DNA from: Paenibacillus sp. PvR098 | GTDB taxonomy: Bacteria; Bacillota; Bacilli; Paenibacillales; NBRC-103111 | DNA: 64,000 bases | Assembly: GCF_017833255.1 (NCBI RefSeq) | Contig: NZ_JAFIBU010000001.1 | Coordinates: 1,364,001-1,428,000 of the forward strand | Direction: 5' to 3' | Shown here: in pieces, positions 19,779-26,798 of the stretch | Layout: each line of letters opens with the position of its first letter | How positions within the stretch are numbered: the first letter of the stretch is position 1 | Made by a program: the position numbers and the translations under genes | Notes under the pieces: generated by a model | What the model was told of the DNA's origin: nothing | The model's input: the letters and a program-made list of their open reading frames with translations, nothing else | The model's database searches: none

Positions 19779-20302
19779 TCAATCTAAATCTCTTCTTTCG
19801 TATTTTTGTTCACCAATCCAAGCTAACGCCATTTTTCTGATGATTTCATCTTTGTTTAACTGATTATTTACACCATATTCATCATACAATTTATCAAATT
19901 GTTCCTTAAAGATAAGAGCAGGTAATTCCTTGTCAATCGTCCATCTTTCGTCAATATATACTCTAACACCAGCCACTGGGTAAGGTAATTCACGCTGCCT
20001 TAAGTATAACCAAATCCATATTGCATGCTCGACTTCCAGTGGCCTTCTAAATTCAGCCTTACTTTTATTTTGAATAAAAACCTCAATTATATCCTTTGTC
20101 ATTCCACTATAGGATAATATTACCTCTTGTTTACCTATTCGCTCCAATTTTTTTCTGATAGTTTAGTTCCAATAGGATACAAACTTTGAGATTTATGCAC
20201 GACTAATAATGAAATAATTAATACGAGGACACCTATTAGGAATAACTTTTTAATATCATACAGGTAAAATAAACCAATATGAAGATTTCTTTTTCTAACC
20301 AT
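19779..20302 (-). pseudogene. Membrane-anchored hypothetical protein, frameshifted at a T7 tract
   Basis: An ATG at 20302 opens a frame with one membrane helix (LFLIGVLVLIISLLVV) that stops early. The downstream frame (19779-20147, EVILSYSGMTKDIIEVFIQ... to the C-terminus) has no good start of its own. One extra base in the run of seven T's at 20148-20154 joins both into a 174-residue protein. No family was recognised. A sequencing error, decay or slippage at the homopolymer could each explain it. Confidence 0.5.
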
Positions 20303-20504
20303 TACCTTAAATCCTCTTTCTGAATCTCAAACTCCTGAATCATTTCCCGTATAACCATGTCCAGCGCTTGAATCTGCCCCTGCGTAATCGACTTCATCTC
20401 GGCCAGCTCCGGCATATCTAACTGCTGCGTGAGCACATGCTTTTTTCAGATCAAGCGCTGGATATACTCCGCAATCCGACCACGGCGAAAAGTCTTCCGG
20501 CATT
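20302..20504 (-). pseudogene. Degenerate copy (copy b) of the MPETF small gene
   Basis: Starting at an ATG after GGGGGTGATCGGA, the sequence follows the MPETF family but carries a +1 frameshift in the fifth to sixth codons and a TGA in place of the conserved tryptophan (LIWRKH becomes LI-stop-KKH). The C-terminal part (MKSITQGQIQALDMVIREMI) is well preserved. Its stop overlaps the start of the next gene on the same strand. Confidence 0.7.
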
Positions 20505-20537
20505 CCGATCACCCCCGTAAACCATTTTAAACTATCG

Positions 20538-20553
20538 GTATACGGGCGTATAC
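20538..20553. promoter_or_regulatory. Palindromic operator-like site, copy 2
   Basis: GTATACGGGCGTATAC has 7-base arms identical to those of the other copies and a different 2-base centre. It lies about 35 bases upstream of copy b of the MPETF gene. Confidence 0.6.
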
Positions 20554-20561
20554 ACTCTTGC

Positions 20562-20632
20562 GCTATCGAACATTTGTTAGACCAATTATCCTACGTGTCG
20601 CGGTTTGTATGCCGCTGTACACATTACTTTAT
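20562..20632. repeat. Dispersed repeat CTATCGAAC...CCGCTGTAC, copy 2
   Basis: GCTATCGAACATTTGTTAG is followed by CCAATTATC, GTGTCGCGGTTTGTATG and CCGCTGTACAC. It shares order and spacing with the copies at 18598-18656 and 21690-21750. Confidence 0.5.
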
Positions 20633-20706
20633 ACTTTAATTTTATGATTCAACTTTTTCGAAATTGGTTAATTAGCCTTAACATTTAACAGAAGGAAGGG
20701 ATTAAT

Positions 20707-20853
20707 ATTTCTTATTCCGTAGATGGACTAGGTAGATTAAGTAATGAAGACCTAATAGCAACTTATTTACAAGCAATGAATTTGGCGCTTGATGTTGGCT
20801 TTTTAAGTCAGTTGTTAAGTGAAATTAAAAAAAGAAATTTAAAACTCGAATAA
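20707..20853 (+). CDS. Sda-like sporulation histidine kinase inhibitor with apparent ATT start
   Basis: The 48 residues contain the Sda pattern LSNEDLIATYLQAMNLALD followed by a second helix LLSEIKKRNL. In Bacillus, Sda binds and blocks the sporulation kinase KinA. The frame is open only back to 20689 and contains no ATG, GTG or TTG in the right place. ATT at 20707 lies seven bases after a good GGAAGG ribosome-binding site. Either ATT is used as a rare start or the original ATG has mutated. Confidence 0.65.
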   Translation: MSYSVDGLGRLSNEDLIATYLQAMNLALDVGFLSQLLSEIKKRNLKLE

Positions 20854-20880
20854 AAAAAGAGGGCCTATTTAAGGTCCTCT
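20852..20880 (-). terminator. Terminator behind MPETF copy c
   Basis: Read on the minus strand, GAGGACC and GGCCCTC form the stem around TTAAATA and are followed by seven T's. The stem overlaps the stop codon of the gene at 20865 and the stop of the convergent sda-like gene. Confidence 0.65.
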
Positions 20881-21065
20881 TCCTGAATCTCAAACTCCTG
20901 AATCATTTCCCTTATCACCATGTCAAGCGCTTGAACCTGCCCCTGTGTGATCTGCTTCATGTCGGCAAGCTCCGGAAGCTCCATCTGCTCAACAAGAGCA
21001 TGCTTTCTCCAAATCAATCGTTGAACGAATTCCGCTATTCTTCCGCTCCGAAAAGTCTCTGGCAT
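20865..21065 (-). CDS. MPETF-family small protein (copy c), unknown function
   Basis: This is the most intact copy of a small gene found four times in this region. The 66 residues read MPETFRSGRIAEFVQRLIWRK, then a charged middle with MELPELADMKQ and a C-terminal helix QALDMVIREMIQEFEIQEED. There is no membrane segment; it is probably two or three helices. The start follows TGGAG by eight bases. No database family was recognised. The tandem decayed copies suggest a duplicating unit. Confidence 0.65.
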   Translation of the reverse strand: MPETFRSGRIAEFVQRLIWRKHALVEQMELPELADMKQITQGQVQALDMVIREMIQEFEIQEEDLK

Positions 21066-21160
21066 CCGATTAGCTCCATTTGGCATTTATACCCGTACAT
21101 ATGTTAGAGTGTAAGAATGCAATTTTCATAGTAATATTAAACTGAAAAAGTCTTCCTCTC

Positions 21161-21240
21161 ACTGGCAAACTTATTGAAAAGTAAGGACGCAAAGCTTCAG
21201 GCCTAAGGAGATTGTCTAAGGCGGCTGGGTTGCACCCGTT
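21161..21240 (+). ncRNA. c-di-GMP-I (GEMM-I) riboswitch
   Basis: The aptamer shows a stem with a GAAA tetraloop (ACTTATTGAAAAGTAAG), the invariant GGACGCAAAGC junction, the tetraloop receptor CCTAAGG and the closing GCTGGGTTGC. These are diagnostic for GEMM-I. It lies 40 bases upstream of the receiver-like gene. No clear terminator follows, so control may be of translation. Confidence 0.92.
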
Positions 21241-21281
21241 ATTCAAAGCCAAATAGATTATGAAGGGCCGTGAGGTCAACT

Positions 21282-21638
21282 ATGAACGCACTTATCGCTC
21301 ACCATGATGAATTAGCGCGGATTGTATTCACTCATTATTGCAAACAGTCGAACATTATAGATTGTTATGAAGTTGAAGAACGTAATGAGGTTTATAAGAA
21401 AGTACAAGAAAAAAAATTTGATGTATTGATTATCAACATAGACTGGATATTTAACGTTTCATCGTTAAATGCTTGGCTTAGCTACAATAGAGTATTGAGA
21501 CATACTAAAATCCTCGCTGTTACAACAGATTTTTGCTTGGATCATGAAAAATGGTGTGAAAATCAATGTATATTCTATAGGGCGTTGCCCCTGACATACA
21601 GGGTGTTTAATAAAGTTCTAATTGAATCGAATACATAG
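21282..21638 (+). CDS. Receiver-domain-like protein under c-di-GMP riboswitch control
   Basis: The 118 residues have the size and alternating pattern of a CheY-like receiver. It starts MNALIAHHDELARIVFTHYC, followed by KFDVLIINIDWIF at the phosphorylation-site strand and RHTKILAVTTD at the fourth strand. The acidic cluster after the first strand is HHDE rather than DD, and the usual DxxMP loop is DWIF, so it may be a pseudo-receiver. GTGAGG precedes the ATG at 21282. No output domain is present. Confidence 0.6.
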   Translation: MNALIAHHDELARIVFTHYCKQSNIIDCYEVEERNEVYKKVQEKKFDVLIINIDWIFNVSSLNAWLSYNRVLRHTKILAVTTDFCLDHEKWCENQCIFYRALPLTYRVFNKVLIESNT

Positions 21639-21689
21639 TTTGAAATGTTTCGTTACTAGCCAACAAAAACACTCCCTACTCATTGTTCA

Positions 21690-21750
21690 ACTATTGAACT
21701 TCGAAAAGCCAATTGTCCAGCGTTTCATGGTTTGTATGCCGCTGTATACT
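21690..21750. repeat. Dispersed repeat CTATTGAAC...CCGCTGTATAC, copy 3
   Basis: CTATTGAACTTCG, CCAATTGTCC, GGTTTGTATG and CCGCTGTATACTAC follow the same order as the copies at 18598 and 20562. It lies just after the receiver-like gene. Confidence 0.5.
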
Positions 21751-21824
21751 ACTCGTTTCGAGTATAAAAATAGCGTATTCTATTCGCTTGTGTGCTTTCG
21801 AATACGCTTCATAACCATGTTCAA

Positions 21825-22367
21825 TTAAGTTTGGTTGCCTCCCGGAAAATAATAAGGTGGCACTTTAATCCAGCCGCGTTTAACCATAAGGTCTTTTAAC
21901 GTTAATGAATAAGTCACTTTCATCATTTGATTTTTTGCAAACATCATGCCTACATCCGCTCGTACTGATTCTGTTAAACCACGGACAGCAGACGTAATTC
22001 CTATAACTAAATTATAGGCCAACAAGTTTGCTATTTCTTCATCCGACATTTTCGCTCCCTCAGGAATGGTTCTGTAGTCACCAATTGGTTTTTCTGGACT
22101 GCTCTTAGGAAGAGAAATGCCTTCTTTTTTTAGAAATTCGGTTAGCTCATTGATCATAGGTTTGTGGATATTATTAATGATGTCCTCTAATTTTCCCTTA
22201 AGTTCAGGGTCTTGAACAACATTGTATGACACTTGGTCAACTCTCAGAGTTTGTTCTGTGCCAGTTAAATAAAACCACAGATTCATAACCTCCCCCACAT
22301 GAAGGGGTGGTTTTTCACCATCCAGAAACGGTTTAAATGTGTCTTTAATTATCTCGAAAAAATTCAT
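21825..22367 (-). CDS. DUF3231 family protein
   Basis: The 180 residues form a helical, ferritin-like protein: GEKPPLHVGEVMNLWFYLTGTEQTL near the N-terminus, a middle LPKSSPEKP linker and the end LMVKRGWIKVPPYYFPGG. This is the typical domain of the DUF3231 family found in Bacillales, often linked to sporulation or spore coats. Family members frequently have two such domains; this one has one. CGGAGG precedes the ATG. Function is not established. Confidence 0.85.
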   Translation of the reverse strand: MNFFEIIKDTFKPFLDGEKPPLHVGEVMNLWFYLTGTEQTLRVDQVSYNVVQDPELKGKLEDIINNIHKPMINELTEFLKKEGISLPKSSPEKPIGDYRTIPEGAKMSDEEIANLLAYNLVIGITSAVRGLTESVRADVGMMFAKNQMMKVTYSLTLKDLMVKRGWIKVPPYYFPGGNQT

Positions 22368-22437
22368 TTAAATAACCTCCGTGATAAGTTGGGTATTGAG
22401 GTTATGTTTTCCAAGTGCCATTTAATTATGCTAAGAA

Positions 22438-22647
22438 CTAGAGATTTCTATTTAAGATCCTCTTCCTGAATCCAAACTCCTGAATCATTTCCCTTATCAC
22501 CCTATCCAGCGCTTGAATCTGCCCCGTTGTGATCTGCTTCATGTCGGCAAGCTCCGGCAGCTCCATTTGTTCAACAAGAGCATGTTTTCTCCAAATCAAT
22601 CGTTGAACGAATTCCGCTATTCTTCGGCGGCGAAAAGTTTCAGGCAT
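22438..22647 (-). CDS. MPETF-family small protein (copy d), frameshifted C-terminus
   Basis: The 69 residues are nearly identical to copy c at 20865-21065 up to IREMIQEF. One A has been lost there, so the last seven or so residues differ (GFRKRIL...), and the original end EIQEEDLK is out of frame. GGAG lies nine bases before the ATG at 22647. The palindrome at 22723 and about 100 bases of upstream sequence are shared with truncated copy a. Confidence 0.6.
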   Translation of the reverse strand: MPETFRRRRIAEFVQRLIWRKHALVEQMELPELADMKQITTGQIQALDRVIREMIQEFGFRKRILNRNL

Positions 22648-22722
22648 CCCGATCATCTCCAATTGGTATTTATACCCATTTTCAGACAATCGGGATGCTT
22701 ATTCAACTATTCTTTTAAATTT

Positions 22723-22738
22723 GTATACGACCGTATAC
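22723..22738. promoter_or_regulatory. Palindromic operator-like site, copy 3
   Basis: GTATACGACCGTATAC has 7-base arms and an AC centre. It lies about 75 bases upstream of copy d of the MPETF gene, the same position as copy 1 relative to copy a. Confidence 0.6.
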
Positions 22739-22766
22739 GTTCTTCAATATACGAACTCTCGTTACT

Positions 22767-22950
22767 TTAAAAACCAATACTCGTCAAATTCTTCAGTGTA
22801 AGTTGTCCGACCTTAAGAGTACCAGCAGCGGTCAAACCTAAATCGAATTGAATTACGGTACAGTCTGCGGGAACCGTGATCTCTCCATACCACGTAACTG
22901 CATCCGCTAAATCGACATTCCCATCGTACAGACCTTGAATAATCGATACT
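22767..22950 (-). pseudogene. C-terminal remnant of an unidentified protein
   Basis: The minus strand reads about 60 codons ending at TAA (22767-22769), with beta-rich, secreted-protein-like text such as DAVTWYGEITVPADCTV and LKVGQLTLKN. The gene is cut next to the IS110-type element that begins near 22950. It may be the end of an extracellular or carbohydrate-binding protein; no family was identified. Confidence 0.4.
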
Positions 22951-23006
22951 GTGGACGGATTTTTACAAATGATCCCAACGTTAGCTTTTGCAAGGGGAGA
23001 GATCAG

Positions 23007-23983
23007 ATGAATCCAGTAATCGGGCTAGATATTATCAAAGAAGAAAGCCATGGACAAGCTTTTTTAGATCGTGGAAAAGCATACAGAGGGACATTTCATT
23101 TCGAGCATACGCGAGAAGGACTCGAGATCTTGCTTCAAGTTATTCGGGACGTCGAGCATGCATCTGGACATCGTCCTACGCTGATTCTCGAAGCAACCGG
23201 ACACTACCAAAGCCCCGTCGTTCAGTTCCTCGAGGAGCATCACTATTTATTCATTGTTATCAATCCGCTCATTTCAAATCGGCTTAGAAAATCCAATCTT
23301 CGTAAAGTAAAAACGGATGCTGCTGATGCTTATCTTTTGGGTAAGCTTCACTATAGAGAAGAGTTTGAACCTTTCAAAAAAAGGGGCGTTCAGCTGCTTA
23401 ATCTGCGCTATCTGACGCGGCAGTATGAGGCCTTTTCAAAGATGTGTGTGCAAACAAAACTGCAATTTCAGGCTGTCTTGGATCAAGTTTTCCCTGCATA
23501 TAAAGGCGTCTTTGGGGCTATCTATTCTAGTGTTTCACTACGTTTTTTAAACGAGTTTCCAACATCACATTCGGTTTTGCAAACTGACACAACAACGCTT
23601 AAATCCAAATCCAGTCGATTCCCGGTATTGGACCTAAAATTGCTGCAACAATTTTATCGGAAATTGGAGAAGTCGACCGATTTGATCATCCAAAGAAACT
23701 AGTAGCCTTTGCTGGCATTGATCCCAGTGTTTTTGCTTCAGGTAAGTTCACCGCAACTCGAAATCGAATCACCAAACATGGTTCCCGGCAGCTTAGATAT
23801 GCCCTGATTATGGCCGTACAGTGTGGCCTAATCCGTACTCGTAATACTCGAATTAAAGACTTCTATGACCGCAAAAGAGCCGAAGGAAAGCCTCACAAAG
23901 TGACCCTAGTAGCGTGTGCGAACAAGCTGGTTCATTGGCTATATGCCATTTTAATAAGCAAGAAATCCTTCCGTCCAGCATAA
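23007..23983 (+). pseudogene. IS110-family transposase, internally deleted and frameshifted
   Basis: The N-terminal RuvC-like DEDD domain starts MNPVIGLDIIKEESHGQAFLDR and includes LILEATGHYQSPVVQFLEE and VKTDAADAYLLGKL. The C-terminal Transposase_20 part (SIPGIGPKIAATIL, LVAFAGIDPSVFASGKF, RNRITKHGSRQLR) lies in another frame. About 65-80 codons between LNEFPTSHSVLQ and the second part are missing, and the junction shifts frame near 23615. A second, shorter remnant of the same kind lies at 25560. Confidence 0.85.
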
Positions 23984-24045
23984 CAAAAAGTTAGTGGTAT
24001 AACCTTCCAATGCGTTTCAAATTGGGAGGTTGTTTGGCATGCTTA

Positions 24046-24229
24046 TTTTTCACTTAGAAAATTAATCCAAAATGTTAAATTTGAACATCATGGTAACCCT
24101 ATTCCAATAACGATTAGTATAGGGATAACAGAGTACACTGAAGAATCATTAGAACATTTAATTGAAAAGGCTGACCAGGCACTATATCAAGCCAAAGCGA
24201 ATGGTCGAAATCATGTTGTTACATTTTAG
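24046..24229 (+). pseudogene. C-terminal remnant of a GGDEF (diguanylate cyclase) domain
   Basis: About 60 codons up to TAG at 24227-24229 read as the end of a GGDEF domain: PITISIGITEYTEESLEHLIEKADQALYQAKANGRNHV. The active-site GGDEF loop itself is missing; the sequence is cut on its 5' side close to the IS110 element. Diguanylate cyclases make c-di-GMP, the ligand of the riboswitch at 21161. Confidence 0.8.
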
Positions 24230-24256
24230 CCATCATCAGTGATGGCTTTTTTATTT
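24229..24256 (+). terminator. Terminator behind the GGDEF remnant
   Basis: GCCATCA and TGATGGC form a perfect seven-base stem with a four-base loop, followed directly by TTTTTTATTTT. Confidence 0.85.
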
Positions 24257-24547
24257 TATTTCGATTCTAGTAATAAAACTAAGCAGTATAAAACATAACG
24301 GCAGCCTGGGACTGTGATAATAAAGTCCTAGACTACCGTTCCACTTATTGATCTATCGTTTCCCGATTAATGACTGATCACACATGTTACCCAAAAGCCA
24401 GTTTTGCGAAGAAATGAAAAATAGGATCTGCTTGTCGAATCTGCTTTTTGTTTGTTCAATTTTATTTATTAATACGCCATGGCTACAAAAACACGTCGTC
24501 TCTAAAAAATGCTTTTATATAAATGATTCAGCTAACATTCGCTTTAT

Positions 24548-25441
24548 TTATCCGAGCTCCGTTTCCACATTCTGTTCCACTGATTTTGGTGATTTATTGA
24601 CAAGGATTTGATAGGTAATTGCGACTACCCATAACAATAGAAAAACTCCGTATACAAGGGCGGTATTTAATTGAAGTCCGGTGGATTGGATCAACGTTCT
24701 TAAGTTCGTAAGGATGATTAACCCGCCGACTAACACACCAAGCATATAGGACGGAATCACTTTTACTAGATAAGCTGCGATTGGTGCAGCCACTACACCG
24801 CCGATTACAAAAGCTGCTACCCAAATCAAATTGAACTGCTCCCAGCCCAAAAATAATAAGAATCCAAGCGTAGCGGATACTGCGATTGCAAACTCGCTTG
24901 TTGCCACCGTTCCGACGACTTTTCTTGGAGATGCTCCTTTTTTGGCCAAAAGGGCAGGTGTTGTAATCGGCCCCCAGCCTCCGCCGCCTACTGCATCGAA
25001 AAAGCCTCCAACCAGACCTAGAGGTATTAGAAACTTTTTGGCATATTTCGGCATAGCGGCATTTTCGGAGGTTTGTATATTCCCAAGAAAACGGAAAAGA
25101 ATGTACACACCCAGAAGCGTTAACATGACGGCGATAAACGGTTTAACGGTATCGCCAGGAATGCTGCTCAAAAACGCTGCTCCGACAAATGCGCTAATGG
25201 AACCCGGCACGACAAGTTTCAATAGAATCGAGCGGTCAACATTTTTGAAATACAAATGCGAGGCTCCGGAGGCAGCCGTGGTACCGATTTCCGCCATGTG
25301 GATGGATGCAGAAGCAATAGCAGGCGCGACACCAAAGAAGAGAAGCAAGGAAGCGGAAGTAGCTCCAAATCCCATGCCTAATGACCCATCGACCAACTGT
25401 GCAAAAAAACCAATAATTGAGAAGATAATAAGTTTTCTCAT
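24548..25441 (-). CDS. TauE/SafE-family membrane exporter
   Basis: The 297-residue protein has about eight membrane helices. It shows the TauE/SafE (DUF81) repeats: DGSLGMGFGATSASLLLFFGVAP in the first half and VGGFFDAVGGGGWGPITTPALL in the second. The family is linked to export of sulfite, sulfoacetate and related organosulfur anions, or simply of organic anions; the substrate here is unknown. No sulfur metabolism genes are adjacent. The gene is intact although flanked by IS110 remnants. Confidence 0.9.
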   Translation of the reverse strand: MRKLIIFSIIGFFAQLVDGSLGMGFGATSASLLLFFGVAPAIASASIHMAEIGTTAASGASHLYFKNVDRSILLKLVVPGSISAFVGAAFLSSIPGDTVKPFIAVMLTLLGVYILFRFLGNIQTSENAAMPKYAKKFLIPLGLVGGFFDAVGGGGWGPITTPALLAKKGASPRKVVGTVATSEFAIAVSATLGFLLFLGWEQFNLIWVAAFVIGGVVAAPIAAYLVKVIPSYMLGVLVGGLIILTNLRTLIQSTGLQLNTALVYGVFLLLWVVAITYQILVNKSPKSVEQNVETELG

Positions 25442-25559
25442 AAGACAACCCCGCTTTCAATCCCGAGTAAATCTATGTGATTAATTATAAATACTTCTGA
25501 TACGGATGTAAAGGATAATTTATAATGGTTTGTCCTTGTCCTCAAATGTTTAGCAGCTT

Positions 25560-25660
25560 TCGGGAACGAAACCTGTCGTCGTTTTGGAAGCAACCGGCCA
25601 TTATCATCGAGGGGTGGTTGCCTATGCTGGACTTGATTCTGGTGTCTACAGTAATGAAGG
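25560..25660 (+). mobile_element. Short IS110-type transposase remnant
   Basis: About 100 bases encode VVVLEATGHYHRG (RuvC-like domain) joined directly to VAYAGLDSGVYS (Transposase_20 domain). These two motifs are normally about 200 residues apart. An internal deletion has removed nearly the whole transposase. No terminal repeats were identified, as usual for this family. Confidence 0.7.
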
Positions 25661-25819
25661 ATTATTTGTGATGCCTAAAAGCACTATAGCAGCATTTTAC
25701 TCATTAACCAAGCTTCAGGTGCTTGACAAACATCAGCTGGTTTTCACTCTCGATGCTAATTATTCCTTCACACGAATATTCCTATAGGTGTAAATTTAGA
25801 TGGAAAGGAGATATGTTAT

Positions 25820-26140
25820 ATGGGCGTGAACATGACAACTTTGAGTGCGCTTGCCGAGCCCAACCGATTCCACATTGTCGAGCTTTTGCGTGACGGTCCC
25901 CTCACTGTAGGAGAAATAGCCGAACGACTTGGGCTCCGTCAGCCGCAGGTATCTAAACATCTACGTGTACTTAGTGATTCCGGGCTCGTTGAGGTGCATC
26001 CAAGCGCGAATCGCCGCATCTATAAATTGCGGCCACAGCCCTTCTTAGAACTGGACGAGTGGATTGATTCCTTTCGAACCATTTGGGAGGATAGATTCGA
26101 CCGCTTGGACGATTTTTTACGTGAGTTGCAAGGAAAGTAA
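25820..26140 (+). CDS. ArsR-family transcriptional regulator
   Basis: The 106 residues form a single winged helix-turn-helix: LSALAEPNRFHIVELLRDGPLTVGEIAERLGLRQPQVSKHLRVLSDSGLVEV. There are no cysteine metal-binding motifs, so it is probably of the non-metal-sensing type often paired with SRPBCC (AHSA1) genes. Here the next gene downstream is such an SRPBCC gene, 77 bases away. AAAGGAGA precedes the ATG. Confidence 0.9.
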   Translation: MGVNMTTLSALAEPNRFHIVELLRDGPLTVGEIAERLGLRQPQVSKHLRVLSDSGLVEVHPSANRRIYKLRPQPFLELDEWIDSFRTIWEDRFDRLDDFLRELQGK

Positions 26141-26217
26141 CAACGGGGATACGGCATAGTAGCTTAGCTGGGAGTAATTGTACAACTACATAATTTATTA
26201 TTTAGGAGGAAAATGAA

Positions 26218-26571
26218 TTGACGACAAACAAAATGATATCGAAAGTAGAAGATAATGTTCTGGTACTGGAGCGCGTTTTCGATGCACCTCGTGAGCTCGT
26301 TTTTAAAGCTTTTTCGGAAGTTGAACACTTAAAGCGCTGGTTTGGGCCGAAAGGTTGGTCACTATCGGTTAGCAAGTTTGAGTTCCTTGAGGGAATGCCG
26401 GAGACGTTGATCACGCTGACCTTCGTCCAACATGAGGGCAAGACGAAACTGATCAACCACGCTGAGTACGCATCGGCCGATGCACTCAAGACCGTAATGG
26501 ATATGGGAATGCTCGAAGGTATAACCGCGACTTGGGACAGTCTGGAGGAATTTCTGGAAGAAATGAAGTAA
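26218..26571 (+). CDS. SRPBCC (AHSA1-like) protein with internal deletion
   Basis: The 117 residues start with the usual AHSA1 pattern (VLERVFDAPRELVFKAFSEVEHLKRWFGPKGWSLSVSKFEF) and end normally (ATWDSLEEFLEEM). The middle of the beta-sheet, about 40 residues normally between KFEF and MPETLITLTF, is missing. The reading frame is kept, but the helix-grip fold is probably damaged. The start is TTG after AGGAGGA. It is likely co-transcribed with the ArsR gene upstream. Confidence 0.75.
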   Translation: MTTNKMISKVEDNVLVLERVFDAPRELVFKAFSEVEHLKRWFGPKGWSLSVSKFEFLEGMPETLITLTFVQHEGKTKLINHAEYASADALKTVMDMGMLEGITATWDSLEEFLEEMK

Positions 26572-26674
26572 TTCCGTCGTCGTGTGCAAAATGTATTTGT
26601 CTGCTTCAGAAGCCAGCTCCAACTTAACCCAATAGTTAACTTTCTCAAAAAACAGCCCCTCCTGTTATCGGAAC

Positions 26675-26745
26675 GAGGCTGCCGATTCTTAATCGCGGCA
26701 GCCTCGTGGCGTTAGGTTGGTTATGCTCTTGTTATCCATTTGTTC
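26675..26745. repeat. Hairpin repeat, copy 2 (CGAGGCTGCCG/CGGCAGCCTCG)
   Basis: A perfect 11-base stem CGAGGCTGCCG / CGGCAGCCTCG with a short loop is followed by GGTTGGTTATGCTCTTGTT. The copy at 16550-16615 shares the inner stem and the tail but with more differences. It may act as a terminator for the upstream arsR/SRPBCC pair. Confidence 0.5.
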
Positions 26746-26798
26746 CCTTATTACCACTAAATAAAACCAACGGCCCCAGTATCGGTTATGACATTTTA

